From: Bacteroides reticulotermitis JCM 10512
GTDB lineage: Bacteria; Bacteroidota; Bacteroidia; Bacteroidales; Bacteroidaceae
Direction: 5' to 3'
Length of the DNA: 33,999 nucleotides
NCBI RefSeq assembly: GCF_000517545.1
Contig: NZ_BAIV01000039.1
Span: 1-33,999 of the forward strand
Positions within the stretch are counted from its first letter, which is position 1. Every line of letters starts with the position of its first letter. A program made the translations under genes and the position numbers. The notes beneath the pieces are model-generated. The model made no database searches and was not told where the DNA came from. It saw only the letters and a list, made by a program, of their open reading frames with translations. This document shows, piece after piece, positions 1 to 8,573 of the stretch.

Positions 1-61
1 CCATCAATGAAGCGTTTTGTAATTAGTTGAAATCCAATTCATTAAAACCTCTGTTTTAAAG

Positions 62-134
<73 letters not shown>

Positions 135-157
135 GATTCCTTACCTGTTTCGGCGTG

Positions 158-187
158 CAAAATTACAGCTTTATTTGAAAGTACAAA
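158..187 (-). promoter_or_regulatory. Promoter of tRNA-Thr
   Basis: On the minus strand TTTG (187-184), an 18-base spacer and TAATTTTG (165-158) match the Bacteroides -33/-7 consensus (TTTG, then TAnnTTTG). The tRNA 5' end at 134 lies about 24 bases downstream of the -7 box, so the transcript would start a few bases before the mature tRNA. Confidence 0.6.
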
Positions 188-259
188 AATAATTCTGCTT
201 TTTTTGAATAACTTTGCTAACTTTTTCTGACCAACTACTTGACTTGAACTTTGAATAAT

Positions 260-1467
260 TTAACTCTCAAACATTCGGCTGCGCGCTAACATACATGCTC
301 CCACAATTCCTGCTCTGTCTTTTAGTTTGGAGGTTATAATTGCAGAATCTTTATTTACTAAATTAAGCGAATATTTTCGGACGGCTGTTTTGATTGGTTG
401 AGTTATGTAGTCGCCTGTTAACGATAAGGTACCACCAATAATAACTAATTCAGGGTTAAATATATTAATAAGCCCGGCTATTTGTTTGCCTAATTTCTGA
501 CCGATTTCTTCTACTATTTCGATGCAAAGCAGATCTTCTTTGTTGACTGAATCTATAATTTCGTCTAGTGTAATTGGATTATCTTCATCAGTTATTCGTG
601 TCGATAATATAGAACTTTCTCCATTTTTAATACGCTCTAGGAGAGTACGATGGAGCGCAGAACCGGATGCTTCTGTTTCCAAGCAGCCTTTCTTGCCACA
701 GTGGCAGATTATTTCATTGTCGTAGGCATTGACATGTCCAAACTCACCAGAGAAACCGGATTTACCTGTATATACCTTGCCATCAATAATTATTCCGATT
801 CCAACTCCCCAACTGATGTTCACAAAGATAATGTCTTTCTCTCCTTTGACGTGCCCTTGCATATATTCTCCGTAGGTCATGGCGCGTGTGTCGTTATCAA
901 CAGTTACTTTGTACCCAGCTTTTCTGCTAATACATCTGCTAAAGGGCGTTCTTCAAAATTAAATTGGCTGAAGCTGTAGCCCGATTCCGGATTAACACGC
1001 CCTGAGACATTGACATTGATATTTAGTATTTTCTCCTTATTAATTGTGAGTTTTTTAATGAAGTTACTAATGAGTCTGCACAACTCATTCATCCCCTCTG
1101 TAGAGTTTTCAAATTTATAGGTATATTCATTTTGAGTTCGACCATCTCCCCTTTGAAATTAATCAGCCCGATATTCACGGCAAATCGTTTGATATCCACT
1201 CCGATAAAGTAACCGGAACCGGGGTTTAATCCATAAAGATTCGGATGTCTCCCACCACTGGTTTCTAATTTACCGTAGTCATTGATATAACCATCTTCAC
1301 ACATCTCGCCAATGAACTTGGTTACTGTTGGTACGCTCAAATCTAGCTCTTTTGATAGATCGGGAATGGTAGAGTTACCATTATATATATAGTGCTTGAT
1401 AATTCTTTTCTTTACCAGAGCACTTTTTTGACCCCATCTCTATTTCTTTTAGGAATTGCTGGTTCAT
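260..1467 (-). pseudogene. ROK-family transcriptional regulator, broken by three frameshifts
   Basis: Three adjoining minus-strand fragments together make one ROK repressor of about 402 residues, the usual family length. The chosen start is the ATG at 1467. The N-terminal part has a winged-helix DNA-binding segment (STIPDLSKELDLSVPTVTKF). The C-terminal part is the sugar-kinase-like domain with the ROK zinc motif CHCGKKGC and a nucleotide-fold segment near ELVIIGGTL. The frame breaks at the six-T run 1424-1429, in AAATTT at 1111-1116, and at 907-910. Restoring one base at each of the last two, and removing one (or adding two) at the first, rebuilds the protein. ROK repressors sense sugars or sugar phosphates. 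The gene is divergent from the sugar operon on its right, so it is probably that operon's regulator. Either it is a true pseudogene or the indels are sequencing errors. Confidence 0.85.
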
Positions 1468-1494
1468 ATGTTTTCTTTATGGTTGTTCTATGGA

Positions 1495-1502
1495 CAAAGA
1501 TA
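1495..1502 (-). promoter_or_regulatory. Possible -7 box of the ROK gene
   Basis: On the minus strand TATCTTTG matches TAnnTTTG, 28 bases before the ROK start codon. No TTTG lies at the expected distance upstream, so the promoter would be weak or activator-dependent. The inverted repeat at 1501-1522 overlaps its outer edge. Confidence 0.35.
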
Positions 1503-1522
1503 ATTAATAATTTTATTAATTA
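1501..1522. promoter_or_regulatory. AT-rich inverted repeat, candidate ROK operator (regulator side)
   Basis: Perfect 10-bp arms TAATTAATAA and TTATTAATTA are separated by TT. The site abuts the putative -7 box of the ROK gene, where a bound repressor would block its own promoter. It shares the TTATTAA core with the repeat at 1724-1750. ROK repressors such as NagC and Mlc bind AT-rich inverted repeats, which supports the operator reading but does not prove it. Confidence 0.45.
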
Positions 1523-1723
1523 GGCTTCTTTATTGCAAAAAGATTATTATTAGTCCTCTTCGAATCTCGCCTTTTATCTATTATTTAATCTATAATCCAC
1601 TTAACTATGCTAATTGTATTGGTAATATATGACTTTTATAGTGAGGATCTGTGGTTTATTTTAATAAATTCCAGCTATTTATATCGTTTTGTATGTTTAA
1701 AAGCACTAGTGATAATAAAATAG

Positions 1724-1750
1724 TTTATTAAATATTGCTTATTTAATAAA
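1724..1750. promoter_or_regulatory. 11-bp inverted repeat, candidate operator of the sugar operon
   Basis: Perfect arms TTTATTAAATA (1724-1734) and TATTTAATAAA (1740-1750) flank a 5-base centre TTGCT. That centre contains the -33 TTG of the operon promoter, so a protein bound here would cover the -33 box. The position suits repression by the divergently encoded ROK protein. Confidence 0.55.
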
Positions 1751-1764
1751 TATATCTATATTTG
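1735..1764 (+). promoter_or_regulatory. Promoter of the 22-kb sugar operon
   Basis: TTG (1735-1737), 19 bases, then TATATTTG (1757-1764) match the Bacteroides promoter consensus. Transcription would begin near 1771, leaving about 37 bases before the ATG at 1808. Confidence 0.65.
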
Positions 1765-1807
1765 CGATGTGGTATTATTTAATATTAATTATCGGTTCCT
1801 ATATTTA

Positions 1808-3694
1808 ATGATGAAAAAACGAATACTATTTTGTTCCGCTTGGCTTTTAGCATTATTATTTGGCTCCTGTACAGTAATGGCAGAGGATTATACTACCGAT
1901 ATATTAATACTAGGGGGAGGAGCAAGTGGAGTGACTTCTGGAATACAGGCTGCTCGCATGGGAGTGAAAACTTTAATTGTTGAAGAAACTAGCTGGTTGG
2001 GCGGTATGCTTACCTCAGCAGGAGTAAGTGCTATTGATGGTAATTATAAGTTGCCGGCAGGACTTTGGGGGGAATTCAGAGATCGTTTAGCCAACCATTA
2101 TGGAACTCTTGATTCTTTAAAGACCGGATGGGTAAGCAATGTGTTGTTTGAACCTTCAGTAGGAAATAAGATTTTTCATGAAATGGTATCGGCTGAGGAG
2201 AAATTGACGATTTGGAAACAAGCTTGCCTAAAAGAAGTCAAAAGAGTAGGCCACGAATGGATTGCCAAAGTCAATATTGAAGGAAAAGGAATAAAAACAG
2301 TTCGCGCTAAGATCATGATTGATGCGATCGAATTGGGGGATGTGGCTAAGATGTGCGGAGTGAAATATGACATTGGCATGGAGAGACGTGCGGATACAAA
2401 AGAAGATATAGCTCCGGAAAAATCAAATAATATTGTACAGGATATTACTTATGTAGCAATTCTGAAAGACTATGGAAGAGATGTGACAATGCCCAAACCT
2501 GATGGCTATAATCCTAAAGAGTTTGCTTGTGCCTGTGCCAGTCCGGTATGTATAACTCCTAAAGAACCCGACCGCGTCTGGTCCAAAGAGATGATGATTG
2601 CCTATGGGAAATTGCCTAATCATAAATATATGATTAATTGGCCGATAGAAGGCAATGACTATTATGTTAATTTGATTGAGATGGCTCCGGAAGAACGCGC
2701 AAAAGCATTGGCGTACGCAAAGCACTATACAATGTGTTTTGTTTATTTCCTGCAACATGAATTAGGATATAATACCTTGGGACTGGCGGATGATGAATAT
2801 CCGACTGAAGATAAACTACCCTTTATTCCCTATCATAGAGAGTCTAGAAGAATTCATGGGTTGGTGCGTTTTAATTTAAATCATATACTCAGCCCATATA
2901 CCCAAGATGAAAAATTATATCGTACTTGTATTGCTGTAGGTGATTATCCGGTAGATCATCATCATACCCGTTACCATGGCTATGAAGAACTCCCCAATCT
3001 TTATTTTCATCCAATTCCTTCGTATGGACTACCACTAGGTACACTTATTCCTCAAGATGTAGAGGGTTTGATTGTAGCAGAAAAATCAATATCTGTTTCT
3101 AACATCGTAAATGGGACTACTCGTTTGCAGCCTGTAGTATTACAGATCGGACAAGCAGCAGGAGCATTGGCTGCTTTAGCAATATTGAATAAAGAAAAGG
3201 TTAGTGATGTGTCGGTGCGTGAAGTGCAGGATGCCATCTTACATGCTAAGGGTTATCTCTTACCTTACTTAGATGTGCCTGTTTCTGATCCGAAGTTCGC
3301 TTCTTATCAACGTATTGGTTCTACAGGAATTTTGAAGGGGGTAGGGAAGAATGTTGATTGGTCAAATGAAACTTGGTTGCGAGCTGATACAGTCCTGTTG
3401 ATTTCTGAATTGGATGGGTTAACTGAAATTTACCCGAAAGCGTCAGAGTTGTTAGCTGCCACTTCAAAACAAACATTGACGATCGGAGAGGCCCTACAAC
3501 TTATTAATGAAATAGCATCGAACGAAGGCTATGAGAAAACATATGCATTGGAAGAATTAGGAAGAAAGTTCGAATTACGAAATCTGGATCTGAAACGGAA
3601 TATTCAAAGAGGCGAAATGGCTGTTTTGATCGATTATATTCTTGATCCGTTTCATAAAAAGTATATCGATATAGCTGGAAGTTATATTCAATAG
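1808..3694 (+). CDS. FAD-dependent oxidoreductase, exported (FAD_oxidored family)
   Basis: This is a 628-residue protein that probably oxidises or reduces a sugar or related metabolite using bound FAD; the substrate is unknown. After a signal peptide (about residues 1-25, likely cleavage after VMA) comes a Rossmann fold with the dinucleotide motif GGGASG at 36-41 and the acidic end of strand 2 (LIVEE). The stretch LPLGTLIPQDVEGLIVAEKS and the segment ending GQAAGALAALA are typical of the PF12831 family. I start at 1808, not at an in-frame codon at 1769, because the promoter puts the transcript start near 1771 and the signal peptide begins at MMKK. It is the first gene of the operon, 44 bases before the DUF4434 gene. 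An alternative lipoprotein reading (FGSC) is weak. Confidence 0.8.
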   Translation: MMKKRILFCSAWLLALLFGSCTVMAEDYTTDILILGGGASGVTSGIQAARMGVKTLIVEETSWLGGMLTSAGVSAIDGNYKLPAGLWGEFRDRLANHYGTLDSLKTGWVSNVLFEPSVGNKIFHEMVSAEEKLTIWKQACLKEVKRVGHEWIAKVNIEGKGIKTVRAKIMIDAIELGDVAKMCGVKYDIGMERRADTKEDIAPEKSNNIVQDITYVAILKDYGRDVTMPKPDGYNPKEFACACASPVCITPKEPDRVWSKEMMIAYGKLPNHKYMINWPIEGNDYYVNLIEMAPEERAKALAYAKHYTMCFVYFLQHELGYNTLGLADDEYPTEDKLPFIPYHRESRRIHGLVRFNLNHILSPYTQDEKLYRTCIAVGDYPVDHHHTRYHGYEELPNLYFHPIPSYGLPLGTLIPQDVEGLIVAEKSISVSNIVNGTTRLQPVVLQIGQAAGALAALAILNKEKVSDVSVREVQDAILHAKGYLLPYLDVPVSDPKFASYQRIGSTGILKGVGKNVDWSNETWLRADTVLLISELDGLTEIYPKASELLAATSKQTLTIGEALQLINEIASNEGYEKTYALEELGRKFELRNLDLKRNIQRGEMAVLIDYILDPFHKKYIDIAGSYIQ

Positions 3695-3738
3695 GTATCT
3701 ACATATCAAAGTGAACAATAAATAATAATAAAAAAACA

Positions 3739-4833
3739 ATGGAAACGAATAATCGTAGAGCATTCTTGAAGAAAGCTGCCTTAGCAGGAGCTTCTGCTTT
3801 GGTTGCCCCCTCGCTGTTGGCTACTGATGCGAGGTCGGAAAGCCGACCGGCAACTAGAAATGAAGAACTGCAAAGTAAGCTGATTGTACCCAAAAACAAA
3901 GGCTTAAAAATATCAGGAACTTTCCTGGACGAAATATCTCATGATATTCCTCATCAGAACTGGGGAGAAAGAGAGTGGGATTTAGATTTTCAGCACATGA
4001 AACGAATCGGAATTGATACTGTGATTATGATTCGATCCGGTTATCGTAAGTTTATGACTTACCCATCGCCCTATCTCTTGAAAAAAGGCTGCTATATGCC
4101 TTCGGTCGACTTGGTAGATATGTACTTACGCTTGGCTGAAAAGTATCAAATGAAGTTTTATTTTGGGCTCTATGATTCAGGACGATATTGGGATACAGGG
4201 GATTTAAGTTGGGAGATTGAGGATAATAAATACGTGATTGATGAAGTGTGGAAGATGTATGGTGAAAAATACAAAAGTTTCGGAGGCTGGTATATCAGTG
4301 GTGAGATAAGCCGGGCAACTAAAGGTGCAATTGATGCTTTTCATACAATGGGGAAGCAATGCAAGGATGTATCGAATGGACTTCCAACCTTCATTTCTCC
4401 TTGGATAGATGGCAAGAAAGCTATTATGGGTACAGGAAAGCTAACGAAAGAGGATGCTGTCTCAGTTCAGCAACACGAAAAAGAGTGGAACGAAATATTT
4501 GACGGCATTCATGATGTAGTCGATGCTTGTGCTTTCCAAGATGGACATATTGATTATGATGAGTTAGATGCCTTTTTTACTGTAAATAAAAAGCTAGCCG
4601 ATAAATATGGCATGCAATGTTGGACAAATGCAGAATCCTTTGATCGAGATATGCCAATTCGTTTTCTGCCAATCAAGTTTGATAAGTTGCGAATGAAACT
4701 GGAAGCCGCCAAACGCGCTGGATATGATAAAGCCATTACATTCGAGTTTTCACATTTTATGAGTCCTCAATCGGCTTACTTACAGGCAGGACACTTATAT
4801 GATCGCTATAGAGAGTATTTTGAAATAAAATAA
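3739..4833 (+). CDS. DUF4434 domain protein, exported (copy 1)
   Basis: A 364-residue protein of unknown function. The N-terminus NRRAFLKKAALAGASALVA looks like a twin-arginine signal followed by a hydrophobic stretch, with no lipobox cysteine. The mature part reads as a DUF4434 (TIM-barrel-like) domain: TFLDEISHDIPHQNWG near residue 55, AFQDGHIDYDEL, and a conserved ending SFDRDMPIRFLPIK and FEFSHFMSPQSAY. Conserved D, E, W and H residues suggest a sugar-active enzyme, but no catalytic pair is known to me. A clear paralogue lies at 7455-8534, and the two copies bracket the permease and epimerase. The gene ends 5 bases before the permease. Confidence 0.75.
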   Translation: METNNRRAFLKKAALAGASALVAPSLLATDARSESRPATRNEELQSKLIVPKNKGLKISGTFLDEISHDIPHQNWGEREWDLDFQHMKRIGIDTVIMIRSGYRKFMTYPSPYLLKKGCYMPSVDLVDMYLRLAEKYQMKFYFGLYDSGRYWDTGDLSWEIEDNKYVIDEVWKMYGEKYKSFGGWYISGEISRATKGAIDAFHTMGKQCKDVSNGLPTFISPWIDGKKAIMGTGKLTKEDAVSVQQHEKEWNEIFDGIHDVVDACAFQDGHIDYDELDAFFTVNKKLADKYGMQCWTNAESFDRDMPIRFLPIKFDKLRMKLEAAKRAGYDKAITFEFSHFMSPQSAYLQAGHLYDRYREYFEIK

Positions 4834-4838
4834 ATGAT

Positions 4839-6242
4839 ATGAAATCAACAATTAATTTTGGTTATCTTATATTTCTCTCTGTAGTCGCTGCATTGGGAGG
4901 CTTTCTATTTGGATATGATACAGCAGTAATTTCCGGGACGATTGCCCAGGTTACTCACCTTTTCCAATTAGATACTTTGCAGCAAGGATGGTACGTGGGC
5001 TGTGCTTTGGTCGGTTCCATAGTAGGTGTTCTTTTTGCGGGAATATTAAGCGATAAACTTGGTCGTCGACTAACAATGCTTATTGCAGCGGTACTTTTTT
5101 CAACATCAGCTTTGGGATGTGCCGTTTGTCTTGACTTTACTCAGTTAGTGGTATGTCGCATCATTGGTGGCATCGGCATCGGAGTGGTTTCTATAGTTTC
5201 CCCTCTTTATATATCCGAAATAGCAGTGACACAATATAGAGGTCGTTTGGTATCTCTTTATCAATTGGCTGTTACTGTCGGATTTCTGGGAGCTTATTTA
5301 GTAAATTATCAGCTGTTGGCTTGGTCGGAAAGCGGTGGTCAGTTAGGTGTTTTCTGGTTGAATAAAATATTTATCTCCGAGGTGTGGCGTGCTATGCTTG
5401 GAATGGCTGTACTACCCGCAATATTCTTTTTCATCATTATATTCTTTATTCCTGAGAGTCCTCGCTGGTTGATTGTGAAGGGACAGGAACAGAAAGCCGG
5501 TGATATCTTACAAAAGATATATAATTCAGTTGTAGAGGCCACTAATCAATTGAATGAGACAAAATCGGTGCTCACTTCCGTAGATAAATCAAATTGGTCT
5601 ATGTTGTTACAGCCCGGTATTCTAAAGGCGGTAATCATTGGTGTGTGCATTGCTATTCTAGGACAGTTTATGGGAGTGAACGCTGTACTCTATTATGGAC
5701 CTTCCATTTTTGAGAAAGCAGGGCTTTCCGGAGGAGATTCTCTTTTCTATCAAGTACTCGTTGGATTAGTTAATACATTGACTACCGTTTTGGCACTTAT
5801 AATTATAGATAGAGTAGGGCGGAAGAAACTCGTTTATTATGGAGTATCGGGGATGATTGTTGCATTGGTTCTCATTGGCTCCTATTTCCTATTTGGAGAA
5901 TCACGTGGAATTTCCAGCCTCTTTTTGCTTGTCTTTTTCTTGTTCTACATCTTTTGCTGTGCTATATCTATATGCGCAGTTGTATTTGTACTCCTTTCCG
6001 AGATGTATCCGACTAAAATTCGCGGACTAGCGATGTCTATTGCCGGATTTGCTCTTTGGATTGGAACTTATTTAATTGGACAACTAACCCCCTGGATGCT
6101 TCAAAATCTCACCCCCGCCGGAACATTCTTGTTGTTTGCCGCTATGTGTATACCATATATACTTATTGTATGGAAGCTGATACCGGAAACAGCCGGAAAG
6201 TCTCTGGAAGAGATTGAAAGATACTGGACCCGTTCGGAATAG
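4839..6242 (+). CDS. Sugar-porter family MFS transporter
   Basis: A 467-residue inner-membrane permease, the usual length for the MFS sugar-porter family, with about 12 hydrophobic helices. Diagnostic motifs are GFLFGYDTAVISG in helix 1, GRR after helix 2 (DKLGRRL), PESPRWL at the end of helix 6 before the central loop, DRVGRK in the second half, and PETAGKSLEEIE at the C-terminus. These proteins usually import a monosaccharide with protons. Placed just before a 2-epimerase, it probably brings the released sugar into the cytosol. The substrate is not evident from sequence. Confidence 0.9.
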   Translation: MKSTINFGYLIFLSVVAALGGFLFGYDTAVISGTIAQVTHLFQLDTLQQGWYVGCALVGSIVGVLFAGILSDKLGRRLTMLIAAVLFSTSALGCAVCLDFTQLVVCRIIGGIGIGVVSIVSPLYISEIAVTQYRGRLVSLYQLAVTVGFLGAYLVNYQLLAWSESGGQLGVFWLNKIFISEVWRAMLGMAVLPAIFFFIIIFFIPESPRWLIVKGQEQKAGDILQKIYNSVVEATNQLNETKSVLTSVDKSNWSMLLQPGILKAVIIGVCIAILGQFMGVNAVLYYGPSIFEKAGLSGGDSLFYQVLVGLVNTLTTVLALIIIDRVGRKKLVYYGVSGMIVALVLIGSYFLFGESRGISSLFLLVFFLFYIFCCAISICAVVFVLLSEMYPTKIRGLAMSIAGFALWIGTYLIGQLTPWMLQNLTPAGTFLLFAAMCIPYILIVWKLIPETAGKSLEEIERYWTRSE

Positions 6243-6280
6243 TATAGAAATGACCTTAAAAAAACAAATAACAATAGAAT

Positions 6281-7442
6281 ATGGATTTTAATAAATTAGC
6301 AAATCAATACAAGAGCGAGCTGCTGGACAGTGTGCTCCCGTTCTGGCTTGAACATTCCCAAGACCATGAGTATGGCGGTTATTTTACTTGCCTGAATCGT
6401 GAAGGTAAAGTGTTTGATACTGATAAGTTTATTTGGCTGCAAGGACGCGAAGTATGGATGTTCTCAATGCTGTACAATAAGGTTGAAAAGCGCCGTGAAT
6501 GGCTCGACTGTGCAGTTCAAGGAGGCGAGTTCCTGAAGAGATATGGACATGATGGCAACTACAACTGGTACTTTTCACTTGATCGGGAAGGCAATCCTTT
6601 GGTAGACCCTATAATGTTTTTTCGTATACATTTGCTACGATGGCTTTCGGGCAGTTGAGTTTAGCGACAGGCAATCCCGAATACGCTGAAATAGCTAAGA
6701 AGACTTTCGAAATAGTTCTTTCTAAAGTCGATAATCCCAAAGGGAAGTGGAATAAAATTCATCCGGGTACCCGCAATCTAAAGAATTTCGCTTTGCCCAT
6801 GATTCTATGTAATCTGGCATTAGAAATAGAGCACCTATTGGATGAGGACTATTTACAACAGACCATAGATACCTGCATTCACGAAGTATGGATGTTTTCT
6901 ACCGCCCGGAGTTAGGAGGCATTATCATAGAGAATGTTGATGTAGATGGCAATCTGGTTGATTGCTTCGAAGGGCGTCAAGTAACTCCGGGACACGCTAT
7001 TGAAGCGATGTGGTTTATCATGGATTTGGGTAAACGCTTGAATCGTCCGGAGCTGATTGAGAAAGCAAAAGATGTTACCTTAACAATGATCGAATATGGT
7101 TGGGATAAGGAGTACGGAGGTATTTATTACTTTATGGATCGTAGCGGATGCCCTCCTCAGCAATTAGAATGGGATCAAAAACTATGGTGGGTACATGTCG
7201 AAACTTTAATATCTCTTTTGAAAGGTTACCAATTGACCGGTGATAAAAAATGCTTGGAGTGGTTTGAAAAAGTTCATGATTACACATGGAGTCATTTCAA
7301 AGATACAGAATACCCGGAATGGTATGGTTACTTGAATCGTAGAGGTGAAGTGTTGCTCCCCCTCAAAGGAGGAAAATGGAAGGGATGTTTTCATGTTCCC
7401 AGAGGGTTGTATCAATGCTGGCAAATATTAGAAAATCTATAA
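6281..7442 (+). pseudogene. AGE-family sugar 2-epimerase, two frameshifts
   Basis: Three overlapping fragments form one N-acylglucosamine 2-epimerase (AGE/renin-binding-protein) family enzyme of about 387 residues, the normal size. The (alpha/alpha)6-barrel motifs are present: FWLEHSQDHEYGGYFTCLNR, WLQGREVWMFSMLYN, GHAIEAMWF and KLWWVHVETL. Family members interconvert GlcNAc and ManNAc, or glucose and mannose ends, in the cytosol; which applies here is unknown. Restoring one T near 6610 gives DPYNVFSYTFATMAFG, and one A near 6888 gives HEVMDVFYRPELGG. Both repairs rebuild an unbroken family sequence, so the enzyme is probably intact in the living strain. No signal peptide is seen. It sits 38 bases after the permease and 12 before the second DUF4434 gene. 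Confidence 0.85.
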
Positions 7443-7454
7443 AATACTAAGAAA

Positions 7455-8534
7455 ATGAAAGACATCAACGGAAGACGTAATTTTTTGAAAACGACATTTG
7501 CTACATGTTCTTTATTGGCTGGAAGTAAACTGCTCACTGCATGCTCGCCTATAAAGAAAAATATGGTAGATAAAGAAGAGTTTGGTTCATTTATAACACC
7601 GGAGGCCCTGAAAGGTATGCCGATTAAGGCTACTTTTCTCGATGAAGTCACTTGGGATATACCCCATCAGAATTGGGGTGTTAGAGAATGGAACCAAGAC
7701 TTTAAAGCAATGAAGAAAATGGGGATTAATACAGTGGTCATGATTCGTGCAGGACTTGGAAAATGGATTGCGTCCCCCTTTCAAACTCTATTGAAGAAAG
7801 AAGACGTTTATTACCCTCCGGTAGACTTGGTCGAAATGTTTTTAACGTTGGCCGATAAGTATAACATGGCATTCTATTTTGGTATGTATGACTCCGGTAA
7901 GTATTGGCAAGAGGGATTATTTCAGAAAGAAATCGACTTGAATATGGCGTTGATTGATGAAGTCTGGACTAAATATGGGCATCATAAATCATTTCAAGGA
8001 TGGTATCTCTCTCAGGAAATCAGTCGTCGTACGAAGAATATGTCCAAAATATATGCTGAAGTAGGTAAACACGCCAAAAGTATATCCGGTAATTTAACGA
8101 CAATGGTTTCTCCTTATATACATGGGGTTAAAACCGATCAGGTGCTAGCCGGTGATAAAGCATTGTCTGTGAAAGAACACGAAGAAGAATGGGATGAAAT
8201 CTTAGACAATGTGAATGGAGCGGTCGATATCATGGCATTTCAAGATGGCCAGGTCGATTACCATGAATTGTATGACTACTTGGTGATCAACAAGAAGTTG
8301 GCCGATAAGTATAATATGAAATGTTGGACTAACATTGAATCTTTCGACCGTGATATGCCGATACGCTTTCTGCCTATTAAGTGGGAGAAACTATTGTTGA
8401 AACTAGAAGCCGCCAGAAAAGCTGGTATGGAAAATGCGATTACGTTCGAATTTTCTCACTTCATGAGCCCTAACTCTGCATATCTACAAGCCGGTCATCT
8501 ATATGATCGATATTGCGAGCACTTTAATATATAA
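7455..8534 (+). CDS. DUF4434 domain lipoprotein (copy 2)
   Basis: A 359-residue paralogue of the protein at 3739-4833, sharing TFLDE, DIPHQNWG, AFQDG, SFDRDMPIRFLPIK and FEFSHFMSP in the same order. The N-terminus has a twin-arginine-like GRRNFLK and then a lipobox LLTAC, so unlike copy 1 it is probably lipid-anchored. Two copies with different anchoring may work in different places or on different linkages. The function is unknown; the TIM-barrel-like fold suggests a carbohydrate-active protein. It lies 39 bases before the SusC gene. Confidence 0.75.
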   Translation: MKDINGRRNFLKTTFATCSLLAGSKLLTACSPIKKNMVDKEEFGSFITPEALKGMPIKATFLDEVTWDIPHQNWGVREWNQDFKAMKKMGINTVVMIRAGLGKWIASPFQTLLKKEDVYYPPVDLVEMFLTLADKYNMAFYFGMYDSGKYWQEGLFQKEIDLNMALIDEVWTKYGHHKSFQGWYLSQEISRRTKNMSKIYAEVGKHAKSISGNLTTMVSPYIHGVKTDQVLAGDKALSVKEHEEEWDEILDNVNGAVDIMAFQDGQVDYHELYDYLVINKKLADKYNMKCWTNIESFDRDMPIRFLPIKWEKLLLKLEAARKAGMENAITFEFSHFMSPNSAYLQAGHLYDRYCEHFNI

Positions 8535-8573
8535 CCTATCTAAATAATTGTACCTATCAAATCTTGTAATGTA

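Noticed and set aside
1..61. Coding region at the left edge
   Set aside because: No frame with a credible start or family sequence; it looks like intergenic DNA downstream of the tRNA.
1769..1807. Earlier start for the FAD oxidoreductase at 1769
   Set aside because: The predicted transcript start near 1771 lies at this codon, and the extra 13 residues precede a normal signal peptide beginning MMKK.
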